A stretch of 64,000 nucleotides of DNA from positions 49,917 through 113,916 of the forward strand of contig CAZVOD010000005.1 of NCBI GenBank assembly GCA_964628385.1, in the 5' to 3' direction. Under the pieces are notes generated by a model. The model saw nothing but the letters and a program-made list of their open reading frames with translations. It made no database searches and was not told the DNA's origin. Below, piece after piece: positions 9,374 through 18,986 of this stretch. Each line of letters opens with the position of its first letter. Positions within the stretch are counted from its first letter, which is position 1. Both the position numbers and the translations under genes were made by a program. Origin of the DNA: JANQPA01 sp964628385. Its GTDB lineage: Bacteria; Bacteroidota; Bacteroidia; Chitinophagales; Saprospiraceae.

Positions 9374-11050
9374 ATGGACCTCATCAGAAAATCACAAGCA
9401 AGAAACATGAAGTTTAAAATCACCAAAGCACTTCTAGTACCGGGTCTAATGCTACTATCTAATGAGCTGATGGCCCAGTCTTCAGGGTTTGGAATGAATA
9501 TTTTCATCTACATCATTCTAGCCGTTGCTGTCCTTTTGTTTTTCGGTTTAATTGTGCAGGTTTCTGATAGTATGCTGGCTATTGAGGCGCGCCAGATAGG
9601 TGCTGATAGAAAAGGTGCCAATTTTGGCATTTTTCCAAGAATGAGTGAAATCTTTGCCAAGAGGTTACCGGAATACATATCGGAAGGCGAGCAAGTAACG
9701 CAGCTATCCAGAGGGCATGATATCCTGCTGGAAGGTGTGGCTGAAAAAAAGATCAAACATGTAGAAGTAAGCACTTTTGCTATCCAGCCGCCTAACTTTA
9801 TCGGTATCTCTCCCATTCCTAAAATGGTGCCTGATGTGGGTTCCGAAGTAAAGGCTGGTGATGTACTTTTTTATGATAAGAAAAGGCCAGAGATAAAATA
9901 CGTTTCTCCTGTAAGTGGAGAGATAATCGCCGTAAATAGGGGAGAGAAGCGCGCTATCACAGAAGTTGTAATACTAGCGGATAAGAAGCAGAAGTTTAAG
10001 GAATATGAGAAATTTGATGTTGATAATAACAGCAGAGAAGCGCTCGTAGCTTACTTGTTGGAAAGTGGTGCATGGCCTTTGATACGTCAGCGTCCTTTCA
10101 ACGTAGTGGCTGATCCCTCAAAAACGCCAAGAGATATTTTTATCAGTACTTTTGATACTGCTCCCATAGCTCCTGATTTGAATTTTGTTGTAGAAGGTAG
10201 AGGAAAAGACTTTCAAAAGGGTTTGGATGTACTAGCTAAGCTAACAGATGGTCAGGTTTATCTGGGCATGAATGCTTCAGAAGAGGAAGCACCTTCAGAA
10301 GTCTTTACTAATGCTACCGGTGTTGTTAAACACTGGTTCATGGGTAAACACCCGGCAGGAAATGTAGGGGTTCAGATTCACCATATCAATCCAATTGCCA
10401 GTGGTGACACTGTTTGGACGCTTGGTGTACAAGAAGTTCTTACATTAGGGGCGTTGTTCAACGAGCAGAAATACAGAGCAGAGCGAGTTATTGCCGTGGC
10501 GGGAGCTGAGCTAAAAGAGCCAGCTTATGTAAAAACTTATCAAGGCGCAAAAATTGCTGATCTGGTAAAGGGAAATTTGATCCGCGAACTTGAAAAAGTA
10601 AGATTAATCTCTGGTGGTGTACTATCAGGTGAAAAGAAGAGTAATGAGCAGTTTCTTAATTTTTATGACAGTAAAGTAACGGCCATCGAAGAAGGAAATT
10701 ACTTCGAAATGTTTGGCTGGCTGATTCCCATCAAAGCCCGTCCAAGTATTTCCAGGACGTTTCCCAATTTCCTTTTTCCTGATTTGACATTTAAAGGAGA
10801 CACTAATACGCACGGTGAAGAGCGTGCATTTGTAGTAACTGGTGAATACGAAAAAGTATTACCAATGGATGTCTATGTCATGCAGCTTATGAAATCTATT
10901 ATGATCAATGATTTCGAAAAAATGGAAGGTCTGGGTATTTATGAGCTGGTAGAAGAAGACGTTGCTTTATGTGAATTTGTATGTATCTCCAAGCAGCCAC
11001 TACAGGCACTGCTAAGGCAGGGATTAGATGTGATGCGCGAACAGAGTTAG
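9374..11050 (+). CDS. nqrA: Na+-NQR subunit A with N-terminal membrane-anchor extension
   Basis: NqrA is the peripheral cytoplasmic quinone-site subunit of the Na+-translocating NADH:quinone oxidoreductase. The conserved core starts near residue 111 (LSRGHDILLEG) and runs to the end, with EVKAGDVLFYDKKRPE and SPVSGEI. Before it lie about 110 extra residues: a signal-peptide-like stretch (12-35), a clear transmembrane helix (about 41-63), and a basic linker. A cleaved signal followed by that helix would put the NqrA core in the cytoplasm, as required. The ATG at 9407 starts the signal-like part; ATG 9374 follows an A-rich leader. First gene of nqrABCDEF. Confidence 0.9.
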   Translation: MDLIRKSQARNMKFKITKALLVPGLMLLSNELMAQSSGFGMNIFIYIILAVAVLLFFGLIVQVSDSMLAIEARQIGADRKGANFGIFPRMSEIFAKRLPEYISEGEQVTQLSRGHDILLEGVAEKKIKHVEVSTFAIQPPNFIGISPIPKMVPDVGSEVKAGDVLFYDKKRPEIKYVSPVSGEIIAVNRGEKRAITEVVILADKKQKFKEYEKFDVDNNSREALVAYLLESGAWPLIRQRPFNVVADPSKTPRDIFISTFDTAPIAPDLNFVVEGRGKDFQKGLDVLAKLTDGQVYLGMNASEEEAPSEVFTNATGVVKHWFMGKHPAGNVGVQIHHINPIASGDTVWTLGVQEVLTLGALFNEQKYRAERVIAVAGAELKEPAYVKTYQGAKIADLVKGNLIRELEKVRLISGGVLSGEKKSNEQFLNFYDSKVTAIEEGNYFEMFGWLIPIKARPSISRTFPNFLFPDLTFKGDTNTHGEERAFVVTGEYEKVLPMDVYVMQLMKSIMINDFEKMEGLGIYELVEEDVALCEFVCISKQPLQALLRQGLDVMREQS

Positions 11051-11112
11051 GGGTGTATATTGTTAATTAGATAGCCAAACAGATAGAAAAACAAGCTTTC
11101 AACAATAGTGTT

Positions 11113-12381
11113 ATGAAAAATAAGATTTTAAATATTTTCCATAAGAATGAGCCTAAAAAAGGAACATTGCTACATACGGCATATGATGCCTTTTTTACAT
11201 TTTTCTTCACGCCAAATAAGACCACAAAAGGAGGAGTTCATATCCGTGATGGCATGGATTTGAAGAGAACCATGGTATATGTGGTATTAGCACTACAATT
11301 GTGTTACGTTTTCGGTACTTTCAACATTGGCCACCAGCACTTCGTAGCCCTGGGGCAGTACACGGGACTTTTTGAAGGTTTTCACCTAAAAATAATTTAC
11401 GGTCTGATCCAGCTGATCCCTATTTTTATAGTGGCTCACGTAGTAGGTTTGGGTATCGAATTTTATTATGCCTGGAAAAAAGGACACTCCGTAGAGGAAG
11501 GATTTCTCGTATCAGGTGCTTTGATTCCACTTATTATGCCACCAGATATTCCGTTATGGATTTTGGCTGTAGCTGTTGCATTTGCCGTAATTATCGGTAA
11601 AGAAGCTTTTGGTGGTACGGGAATGAATATTTTCAATATTGCATTACTTTCCAGAGTATTCATCTTCTTTGCTTACCCTACGACAATCGCAGGTGATGAA
11701 GTATGGGTATCTGGATTGACAAAAGCAGAAGCAGGAGCTGCCGTACAGTACGGTTGGATTCATCTGAATATGTTTAATCCACTATTTGAATCGTTGGGAT
11801 GGTCAGGCTTCAATGCCGCCTCTACAGTAGCTGACGGTTACACCGGTGCCACACCATTATCGCTGGCTTTCCAAGGAGGCTGGGAAAATGTGACAAATAC
11901 ATATACCACTTCTCAAATGCTCTGGGGTACCATTCCCGGTTCTATTGGTGAAACATCCAAGCCATTTGTGCTCTTTGGTGCTGTATTTTTATTGATTACT
12001 GGCATAGGAAGCTGGAGAATTATGTTCTCTATGCTGTTAGGAGCTATAACCATGACACTATTGCTTAATGCTTGGGGCGCTACAGAATTTATGCGTGTTC
12101 CATGGTATTATCAGTTTTATATGGGTAGCTTCTTCTTTGCTATGGCTTTCATGGCAACAGATCCAGTAACAGCTGCCTCTACTAATCTGGGAAAATGGTT
12201 TTATGGTTTTCTCATCGGTTTTGTAGGGATGATCGTACGAGTTATGAACCCTGCTTATCCGGAAGGTTGGATGTTAGCCATTCTATTTATGAATGTATTT
12301 GCACCATTAATTGACCATTATGTCTTGCAAGTAAACATCAATAGAAGAACTAAACGAGCAAAAGCCAGAGTAGCTGCTTAA
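11113..12381 (+). CDS. nqrB: Na+-NQR subunit B
   Basis: NqrB (422 residues) is the membrane subunit holding covalent FMN and riboflavin and forming part of the Na+ path. Visible marks are the N-terminal TLLHTAYDAFFTFFFTP, the GKEAFGGTGMNIFNIALLSR segment, and the flavinylation site YTGATPLSLA, with FMN expected on Thr247. About ten hydrophobic helices are spread along the protein. It lies 62 bases after nqrA and 49 bases before nqrC, in one operon. Confidence 0.96.
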   Translation: MKNKILNIFHKNEPKKGTLLHTAYDAFFTFFFTPNKTTKGGVHIRDGMDLKRTMVYVVLALQLCYVFGTFNIGHQHFVALGQYTGLFEGFHLKIIYGLIQLIPIFIVAHVVGLGIEFYYAWKKGHSVEEGFLVSGALIPLIMPPDIPLWILAVAVAFAVIIGKEAFGGTGMNIFNIALLSRVFIFFAYPTTIAGDEVWVSGLTKAEAGAAVQYGWIHLNMFNPLFESLGWSGFNAASTVADGYTGATPLSLAFQGGWENVTNTYTTSQMLWGTIPGSIGETSKPFVLFGAVFLLITGIGSWRIMFSMLLGAITMTLLLNAWGATEFMRVPWYYQFYMGSFFFAMAFMATDPVTAASTNLGKWFYGFLIGFVGMIVRVMNPAYPEGWMLAILFMNVFAPLIDHYVLQVNINRRTKRAKARVAA

Positions 12382-12430
12382 TTGTTTTATCAAACAAAAT
12401 GAATTTTTTCAGCAAACAAAAAATCAAATT

Positions 12431-13180
12431 ATGAGTGGTACCAATTATATAATTGTTTTCGTACTTGTGCTCACTGTCACTGTGGCTGTCCTACTGACTG
12501 GTTTACGTGAGGTGACTAAAGCAGGTGCGGAAAGAAATGAAGCTATTTTTAACAAACGCGCCATTTTGCTTGCTGTTGAAAATCACCTGGGGGGCCAAAC
12601 AGTGAGTGAGCTTTCAGATGACGATGTGGCCAGGGTTTTTGATGAGCAAGTAAAGCAGGTTACCTTCAACATGAATGGCGAAGTAGTGGAAGATGTAAAA
12701 GCAGAAAATGTTGATTTGGCTAAAGAAAAGAAAAAGCCGGTAGAAGAACGCCTGCTTCCATTGTATGTGTTTAATAAAAAAGAAACTAAAAATAAATTTT
12801 ACATTCTCTGTGTAAGAGGTAACGGATTATGGGATGAAATCTGGGGTAATATCGCTCTGGAAGATGATTTGACTACAATAGCAGGAGCAGCCTTTGACCA
12901 CAAAGGGGAAACGCCTGGTCTGGGTGCAGAAATTAAAGATAATCCTTCCTTTAGAAAGCAATTCGAGGATAAGAAAATATACGATGACAACGGTGAGTTT
13001 GTATCGGTTACCGTAAGAAAAGGGGGAGGTCGTAACGAACATGAGGTAGATGGTATTTCCGGCGCAACCGTCACTGCAGATGGTGTAACAAAGATGTTGA
13101 AAAAAGGTATCAGCTACTATGAGCCTGTTCTTGATAAGATCAAGGGGGGCGAAAAGCTCACTGGATACCTGGTACAATAA
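12431..13180 (+). CDS. nqrC: Na+-NQR subunit C
   Basis: NqrC (249 residues) has one N-terminal membrane helix (about residues 5-25) and a periplasmic flavoprotein domain. The covalent FMN motif GISGATVTADG places the FMN on Thr213, and GETPGLGAEIKDNPSF is the usual preceding motif. It carries electrons from the NqrD/E iron centre to NqrB. A maturation flavin transferase (ApbE) is needed but is not in this window. Confidence 0.95.
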   Translation: MSGTNYIIVFVLVLTVTVAVLLTGLREVTKAGAERNEAIFNKRAILLAVENHLGGQTVSELSDDDVARVFDEQVKQVTFNMNGEVVEDVKAENVDLAKEKKKPVEERLLPLYVFNKKETKNKFYILCVRGNGLWDEIWGNIALEDDLTTIAGAAFDHKGETPGLGAEIKDNPSFRKQFEDKKIYDDNGEFVSVTVRKGGGRNEHEVDGISGATVTADGVTKMLKKGISYYEPVLDKIKGGEKLTGYLVQ

Positions 13181-13212
13181 AAAAATTGACTCAACTTTAA
13201 AAAGATATAACA

Positions 13213-13980
13213 ATGGCCGAAGTAGTAAAAGATTCCAATTTAGAGAAACAGCCAAAAGCACCAGAGAAAACGACAACTCAGGTAAAAGAAAAAGAGGCGA
13301 TGTTTTCTTTTGGTAAGAAAGAACGCAGGTTATTGTCTGATCCATTACTGGATAATAATCCTATTACGGTTCAGGTATTGGGTGTTTGTTCAGCGCTTGC
13401 GGTTACTTCGCTGGTTTATCCTTCAGTAGTAATGGCTATTGCGGTAGTATTCGTAACGGCTTTCGCCAGTTTATTTACTTCCCTACTGCGTACGTATATC
13501 CCCAAGCAGGTAAGAATGATCGTTCAACTGGTTATCATTGCTTCGCTGGTAACTGTAGTAGAGCTGACTCTAAAATATTTGAACTTCCCCGTATATAAGC
13601 AGCTATCTGTTTATATCGGTTTGATCATCACTAACTGTATCGTAATGGGACGCCTGGAAGCTTTCTCTATGGCCAACAAGCCCTGGAGATCATTCCTGGA
13701 CGGTATTGGAAATGGACTGGGATACGGTGCTATCCTCATCATGGTTGGTGTGGTTAGAGAAATCTTTGGTAAAGGTACCTTGTTTGCCGGAGCCGGACCA
13801 ATAGAAATGAAAATTATAGGTCCAACAGCTGAGTACATGATCAATACTGAGACAAGTGCATTGTTTGGCTGGTATGTCAATAATAACCTTATGGTACTAC
13901 CAGCAGCAGCTATGTTCATCATAGGAATCTTTATCTGGATTCAGCGTAGCTACAACGAAAAGCTGGTAGATATTTCATAA
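13213..13980 (+). CDS. nqrD: Na+-NQR subunit D
   Basis: NqrD (255 residues) is an integral membrane subunit that with NqrE holds the intramembrane iron site. The core begins at LLSDPLLDNNPITVQVLG (about residue 37) and continues through six helices including LIITNCIVMGRLEAFSM with the conserved cysteine. The first 35 residues (Lys, Glu, Pro and Thr rich) are an added cytoplasmic N-terminal tail, longer than in typical NqrD. ATG 13213 is the first start after the nqrC stop. Confidence 0.95.
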   Translation: MAEVVKDSNLEKQPKAPEKTTTQVKEKEAMFSFGKKERRLLSDPLLDNNPITVQVLGVCSALAVTSLVYPSVVMAIAVVFVTAFASLFTSLLRTYIPKQVRMIVQLVIIASLVTVVELTLKYLNFPVYKQLSVYIGLIITNCIVMGRLEAFSMANKPWRSFLDGIGNGLGYGAILIMVGVVREIFGKGTLFAGAGPIEMKIIGPTAEYMINTETSALFGWYVNNNLMVLPAAAMFIIGIFIWIQRSYNEKLVDIS

Positions 13981-14009
13981 ATTATTGAACATACTCAACT
14001 CAAAATAAA

Positions 14010-14621
14010 ATGAGCGAATTTTTTAATATATTCATGAAAGCCGCTTTTGTAGAGAACCTTGTCCTAGCTTATTTCCTGGGAATGTGTTCTTACCTCGCGG
14101 TGTCAAAGTCTGTAAATACTGCATTTGGTCTGGGTCTGGCCGTTATTTTTGTATTGGGTATCACTATGCCTATTAACTGGTTGATCTCAGAGTATCTGTT
14201 AAGTGAGAATGGTATCTTTGGAACAGATCTGACTTTCCTCAGATTTATCCTGTTTATCGCTATCATCGCCTCCATGGTGCAGCTAGTAGAGATGGTCGTA
14301 GAAAAATATTCTCCATCACTCTATAACTCCCTGGGTATATTCTTACCTCTGATTACAGTAAACTGTGCCATCCTTGGTGGCTCTTTGTTTATGGTGTCAA
14401 GAGAATATACCATGTCGCAGGCAGTAGCCTTCGGTTTGGGAGGTGGTTTCGGATGGTTCCTGGCTATCATTGCTATAGCAGCGATCCGGGAGAAAATCCG
14501 CTATTCCAATGTGCCACCCGCGTTGAGGGGGTTAGGTATGGCGTTTATTCTTACTGGATTGATGGGTATTGCATTTATGAGCTTGATGGGTATTGATCCT
14601 TCCGCTTTTGCAGCCGAATAA
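14010..14621 (+). CDS. nqrE: Na+-NQR subunit E
   Basis: NqrE (203 residues) is the second symmetrical iron-site membrane subunit. Recognisable parts are FVENLVLAYFLGMCSYLAVSK near the start, PLITVNCAILGGSLFM in the middle, and GGGFGWFLAIIAIAAIREK. Six hydrophobic helices are seen. It lies 29 bases after nqrD. Confidence 0.96.
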   Translation: MSEFFNIFMKAAFVENLVLAYFLGMCSYLAVSKSVNTAFGLGLAVIFVLGITMPINWLISEYLLSENGIFGTDLTFLRFILFIAIIASMVQLVEMVVEKYSPSLYNSLGIFLPLITVNCAILGGSLFMVSREYTMSQAVAFGLGGGFGWFLAIIAIAAIREKIRYSNVPPALRGLGMAFILTGLMGIAFMSLMGIDPSAFAAE

Positions 14622-14660
14622 GTTTGACGTTTTAACATTAACTATATAATACAAGAAACA

Positions 14661-15992
14661 ATGATATTATTAGCAATAGAAATAACAACGATTCTCTACG
14701 CTGCAGTAGTCTTTAGTGCTGTAATATTGGCGGTATCGTTCATGCTGATCTATGCCAATAAACAACTGGTACCACAGGGTGAAGTGAAAATCGTCGTTAA
14801 TGGCGATGAAGAGAATCCAATGCTTGTAAAACCAGGAACATCTTTACTTTCTGCACTCTCTGATAAGAGTGTATTCCTACCCTCTGCCTGTGGTGGTGGT
14901 GGTACCTGCGCTATGTGTGAATGTCACGTAGACGAAGGTGGTGGAGATGTACTGCCAACAGAAATGAACCACCTGACACGCCGTGAAGTGGCTGAGAAAA
15001 AGCGTCTGGCATGCCAGGTAAAAGTTCGCCAGGATATGCGTATTCGTGTTCCTGAGGAAGTATTTGGTATCAAGAAGTGGGAGTGTGAAGTGGTTTCCAA
15101 TTATAACGTAGCTACCTTTATCAAAGAATTTGTAGTAAGATTACCTGAAGGTGAAGAGTTAGATTTTGAATCAGGTGGATATATACAAATTGATGTACCA
15201 AAGGTAGAAGTGGATTTCAAAAACTTTGATATCGCACCTCGCCCCGAAGATCCTGCCGGACCAGAAAAGTTCAAAAAGGATTGGGATAATTTCAAGATGT
15301 GGGAGCTGAAAATGAAAAACAATGAAGAGCAGTTCCGTGCCTACTCTATGGCCAACCACCCTGCAGAAGGAAACATCGTTATGTTGAATATCCGTATTGC
15401 TACGCCACCGTGGGATAGAAAAGCCAACACATGGATGCCTGTAAATCCGGGAGTATGTTCTTCATACGTATTTAACCAAAAGCCAGGTGATAAGGTTACT
15501 GTATCGGGTCCTTACGGAGAATTCTTCATTAAACCAACCAAAAAGGAAATGGTATACATCGGTGGAGGTGCCGGAATGGCGCCACTGCGGTCTCATGTAT
15601 TCCACTTGTTCCACACATTAGGAACAGACAGAAAGGTTTCTTACTGGTATGGAGGTCGTTCAAAGCAGGAGCTATTCTACACAAAAGATTTTAGAGAGAT
15701 AGAGGAGCAGTTTCCAAACTTCAAATACCACATTGCCCTTTCTGATAAGAAAATGGCCAAAGAAGTGGATAATTGGAAGATAAAAGATGGAATTGATGAT
15801 GAAGAAGGCGATGGCTATTTGGGATTCATCCACCAGGTGCTTTATGATAATTATCTAAAAGACCACCCAGAGCCGGAAGAGGTAGAATACTACTTGTGCG
15901 GACCACCACTTATGTTGGCTGCAGCACTGAAAATGTTAGATGATTTAGGAGTACCGGAAGAGAATATCGCATTCGATGATTTCGGTAGCTAA
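14661..15992 (+). CDS. nqrF: Na+-NQR subunit F, NADH-oxidising
   Basis: NqrF (443 residues) takes electrons from NADH. It has an N-terminal membrane helix (about 5-30) and a ferredoxin domain with the 2Fe-2S cysteines in CGGGGTCAMCECH (about 77-89) and LACQVK (about 118). An FAD domain with RAYSMANHP and an NADH site with GGGAGMAPLRSH and a late CGPPLM follow. It is longer than the roughly 407 residues of proteobacterial NqrF because of an acidic insert before the FAD motif, common in Bacteroidota. Last gene of the operon. Confidence 0.96.
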   Translation: MILLAIEITTILYAAVVFSAVILAVSFMLIYANKQLVPQGEVKIVVNGDEENPMLVKPGTSLLSALSDKSVFLPSACGGGGTCAMCECHVDEGGGDVLPTEMNHLTRREVAEKKRLACQVKVRQDMRIRVPEEVFGIKKWECEVVSNYNVATFIKEFVVRLPEGEELDFESGGYIQIDVPKVEVDFKNFDIAPRPEDPAGPEKFKKDWDNFKMWELKMKNNEEQFRAYSMANHPAEGNIVMLNIRIATPPWDRKANTWMPVNPGVCSSYVFNQKPGDKVTVSGPYGEFFIKPTKKEMVYIGGGAGMAPLRSHVFHLFHTLGTDRKVSYWYGGRSKQELFYTKDFREIEEQFPNFKYHIALSDKKMAKEVDNWKIKDGIDDEEGDGYLGFIHQVLYDNYLKDHPEPEEVEYYLCGPPLMLAAALKMLDDLGVPEENIAFDDFGS

Positions 15993-16014
15993 TTCATGAA
16001 AAATATAAAACCTT

Positions 16015-16087
16015 AGACTTATTTCGTAAGAGTAGTAGGAGGAAAAGAGCTCAATTTAACCAATTATAACATCTGCGAAACAAGTCT
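16015..16087. repeat. Short inverted-repeat element, CGAAACAAGTCT family
   Basis: AGACTTATTTCG (16015-16026) and CGAAACAAGTCT (16076-16087) are inverted at 11 of 12 positions and enclose 49 bases. The same ends are seen at 19801-19962 and 31666-31724. The element sits just after the nqrF stop. Confidence 0.65.
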
Positions 16088-16090
16088 TTT

Positions 16091-16125
16091 AAAAGCGATT
16101 CCTTTTTATTCAGGGATCGCTTTTT
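16091..16125 (+). terminator. Rho-independent terminator of the nqr operon
   Basis: AAAAGCGATTCC (16091-16102) pairs with GGGATCGCTTTT at 11 of 12 positions around a T-rich loop, and is followed by a T run. It lies about 100 bases after nqrF and just after the repeat element at 16015-16087. Confidence 0.8.
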
Positions 16126-16147
16126 CTGTATAAACCTGTTGTCATCC

Positions 16148-17533
16148 ATGAAAGCTATCGTCTGTATTTTATCCTTTTTTCCTCTATCGTACACTTCAGT
16201 TATCTTTTCCCAAACCAATATCGACACGCTGGATCATTTGCTACTGGCATTTGATAATAAGCTGGAATTATCCCTTCCCAATGGAGAAATCATTAAATAT
16301 GATCTGGCCCTGGCTGCCAACCGAAAGACCTATTGGCTAGACCTAAGCAAGAATGAGCAAAATTGGGGCAAAACCTATGCTTTTCGTACCAGAGCCGATA
16401 CGGTGGCTATTTCCACGACAACCGAAAAGGCATTCCTGTTAACTGCCACTAATGGCATTGATAGTTTGTATGTCGGATTGAATTTTTATGATGAAATCCC
16501 CCAATTTAGCAGCACCTACCGGCGGAGAAAAAATAATAAAGCAACGGTTGAATTGCCCATAGCCTACGAATTGATAAATATCGCCCTGGAGTTGAGCCAG
16601 CCTCCATCGCAGCCCATCCAAGAATATTCTTTATATCGCCGCCAGATGCAGCAGCAGTTGGAAAGTTTCAGAAACCATCCGCTTATAATATTTTTGAAGC
16701 AAGAGCTGGAAGTAGATAAGGCCAGTAAGTCGCGCTATCTGGCCTACAGAGATTATGCTATAGCTTTAGAATACAAGGATGGCACACTATTCAACAGTAC
16801 AATATATCCAAAGCCATTCAGGGTGAATCCCTGGTACGGCAAAGCCCTCAGCCTGTTACAACAATTTGGGAAATCCACTGCTGTTCAACAGTTTATAACT
16901 TCTGAAAAAGGGTATTATGAAAAACTGAAGCGAGAGCAGGAACAGTTTACTGGACTGACAGTTGCCAATACCTGGCTGAAAAAATATTTTAAAGATTCTG
17001 TTAATCATGTGAAAGTCGTTTTCTCACCATTAACGAAAGAGCTGATCAGTAGCAAGAAATTCCAGTATGAGGGCTTTACCGAACTCGTTTTGTTTATGGA
17101 TAGCCCGGAGCAGGTAATACAAACCCAAAATAGCAACGAATTGAGAAGAGCTATTCGCACCGGCAAAGCCCTGCTGGAACTCAGCAGAGCTTACTTACAG
17201 CCACTTACTCAAAAATATAGAGAAGATATCCGGCAGTCCATGTCAGAATTGAAAGAATGGAAGAGGGGTGTACAGCCTCTAGGATTGGCAACTGGAATTT
17301 TTGAGGAATATCTGGCATTAGCCCTGCTGCAGCAGTATGTCAGAGATACTTATCAACCAGATCAGCGGGAAGCCATTCTTTTTGAGCTGATGGGCAAAAC
17401 AAACCCTGAGCTTTATTTACCTAAATTCAGCATATTTTCAGAAGAGCTTGCCCGTTTACTCCAAATGTCAGAAGACGAAAGTCCTATACCTGCTATTTAT
17501 CCTCTGTTAATTGATTGGGCAGCCCGGCAATAA
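16148..17533 (+). CDS. Secreted protein of unknown function, possibly a degenerate DUF4932-type metallopeptidase
   Basis: The 461-residue protein has a signal peptide (about residues 1-22; the ATG at 16148 is preferred to the TTG at 16139). The rest looks soluble with many helices. A stretch LLELSRAYLQPL (about residue 345) followed by a helical tail with FEEYLALALL resembles, by general layout, DUF4932 proteins. As I recall, those carry an HExxH helix at the matching place, but both histidines are absent here. If that relation is right the protein is a pseudo-enzyme; the family call is weak. It converges with the next gene, 18 bases apart. Confidence 0.5.
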   Translation: MKAIVCILSFFPLSYTSVIFSQTNIDTLDHLLLAFDNKLELSLPNGEIIKYDLALAANRKTYWLDLSKNEQNWGKTYAFRTRADTVAISTTTEKAFLLTATNGIDSLYVGLNFYDEIPQFSSTYRRRKNNKATVELPIAYELINIALELSQPPSQPIQEYSLYRRQMQQQLESFRNHPLIIFLKQELEVDKASKSRYLAYRDYAIALEYKDGTLFNSTIYPKPFRVNPWYGKALSLLQQFGKSTAVQQFITSEKGYYEKLKREQEQFTGLTVANTWLKKYFKDSVNHVKVVFSPLTKELISSKKFQYEGFTELVLFMDSPEQVIQTQNSNELRRAIRTGKALLELSRAYLQPLTQKYREDIRQSMSELKEWKRGVQPLGLATGIFEEYLALALLQQYVRDTYQPDQREAILFELMGKTNPELYLPKFSIFSEELARLLQMSEDESPIPAIYPLLIDWAARQ

Positions 17534-17551
17534 AATTGCTGTTTGCTTTTA

Positions 17552-18985
17552 TCAGAGCTGACGTTTTAGTAATTCCAGGAATTCTGCTTCCGTTTGTAGA
17601 GTATTCAAATCTAGCTGTTGTAATTTGCCGGTTTTGCTTAAGAAATAAAGAATGGGAAGTTGAGCAGTTGTAGAGAAATAGTTCTTTAACCTGCTTCCTG
17701 AGCGCTTTAGGTTGTCGTAGGCCGTGGTGAAATGAGTGCCATTGAGCTTGTACTGCCTGATTAAATTTTCGGTTGGCCGGTAGATACCCAGCATGGATAG
17801 TTCATGAAATAGATAAACCTGCCGTATACCCATGCTGTCCAGCTCATCGTGCAGTAGACTTAATTTGAGTAGCAATACCGGGCTGTAGGAATCTGCAAGG
17901 CTCCAACTGCAGATTAATGCCGGCCTTTGATCAATATGGCGGATGATATTCTTAAAAGAATCAATTTTTTGGGAAGCCACCTCGTAATCGTCTTCGCCGA
18001 AAGGTTTTTGCCGAAGCTCATCCAAAGGTTGCATGATTTCTTTTAAGCGCGGTAAATAGCTACTTTGCCCAAACTCCTGTTTGTAATATTGGTATACCTG
18101 GTCGATCCAATCAATTTCTTGTCCATATCGAGGCCAGGAATTGAGCAGACGAAGCAGGGCATTTTCCAGGACGAGCCCAGAAAGCTCTTGTTTGTAAAGG
18201 GTAAAATAATATTCAATGGTTCTATAAAAAATAGAAATCCTATCACCATCAGGTTGCTCTGAGCTTAGGCCCAGAAAAGCCCAGCCAAAATACTCCCGGA
18301 TATACTGAGGATAATTGTATAAAAAGGTTTGATAAGCGGGGCAGGGGAGTGCCGACGGGTTATTGATAAAATCAGAAGTGAGGAATACTTCCATCTCATT
18401 TAGAAACGCCGCTTTTTCTGCTCCGCTATAGTCTCTAACCAGCGCTAGCAATTGATTGCCAAAATAATAATCAATCTGTCTTTGGAGTAACGCTTCAGCA
18501 GAAGAAGACAGCTGGTAGTCGTTTAGTTTGGCCAGCTCCTGATCTCTTACTTGTAATACCATCAAAATACCGTCTGTCGCCGTATATTGACGTTCTGGTA
18601 TCTGCCACTTGTTTAATGGATTAACCAGCGAATTGAGATAGGCTTCGTTTGCTGGACTTTGACTTACCTCTAGTGTATTTCTGGGATCAAGAGCCTTCAG
18701 ATAGACGGAATAGTGAGCCTGGGGCTTGATAAACAAGCCTAATGAATAATGATCAAGCTCCAGTTCTGCAAAAACAATCTGTCGACTCTCGACTTCTATA
18801 AAAAAAGTATCATTAGAAAGGTAATGGCTTTCGCTGAATTCAGCTTTGAAATATAAATAATCGGGAAAACTCAGCACTGCTTTTTTCCCAACATAACCAT
18901 CAAGGTGAACCTGAATAGAAGTCTGAGCCTCAACCCTGGCGTGCAGACTTAAAAGAAGCGAGAATAGAATGACTGTCTTTTTCAA
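17552..18985 (-). CDS. Secreted thioredoxin-fold protein without CxxC (TlpA/DUF4369-like)
   Basis: The 477-residue protein has a signal peptide (1-20), an N-terminal beta-sandwich-like region (about 25-110) and a long helical middle, the layout of Bacteroidota DUF4369-TlpA proteins. The last 130 residues follow the thioredoxin plan: a strand ending in ALICSWSLADS, then helix, strand QVYLFHE, and the terminal LPILYFLSKTGKL. The position normally holding WCxxC reads WSLADS, so no redox cysteines remain. It starts one base after the hydrolase gene that precedes it, so the two are likely translated from one message. Function unknown. Confidence 0.6.
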   Translation of the reverse strand: MKKTVILFSLLLSLHARVEAQTSIQVHLDGYVGKKAVLSFPDYLYFKAEFSESHYLSNDTFFIEVESRQIVFAELELDHYSLGLFIKPQAHYSVYLKALDPRNTLEVSQSPANEAYLNSLVNPLNKWQIPERQYTATDGILMVLQVRDQELAKLNDYQLSSSAEALLQRQIDYYFGNQLLALVRDYSGAEKAAFLNEMEVFLTSDFINNPSALPCPAYQTFLYNYPQYIREYFGWAFLGLSSEQPDGDRISIFYRTIEYYFTLYKQELSGLVLENALLRLLNSWPRYGQEIDWIDQVYQYYKQEFGQSSYLPRLKEIMQPLDELRQKPFGEDDYEVASQKIDSFKNIIRHIDQRPALICSWSLADSYSPVLLLKLSLLHDELDSMGIRQVYLFHELSMLGIYRPTENLIRQYKLNGTHFTTAYDNLKRSGSRLKNYFSTTAQLPILYFLSKTGKLQQLDLNTLQTEAEFLELLKRQL

Positions 18986-18986
18986 A

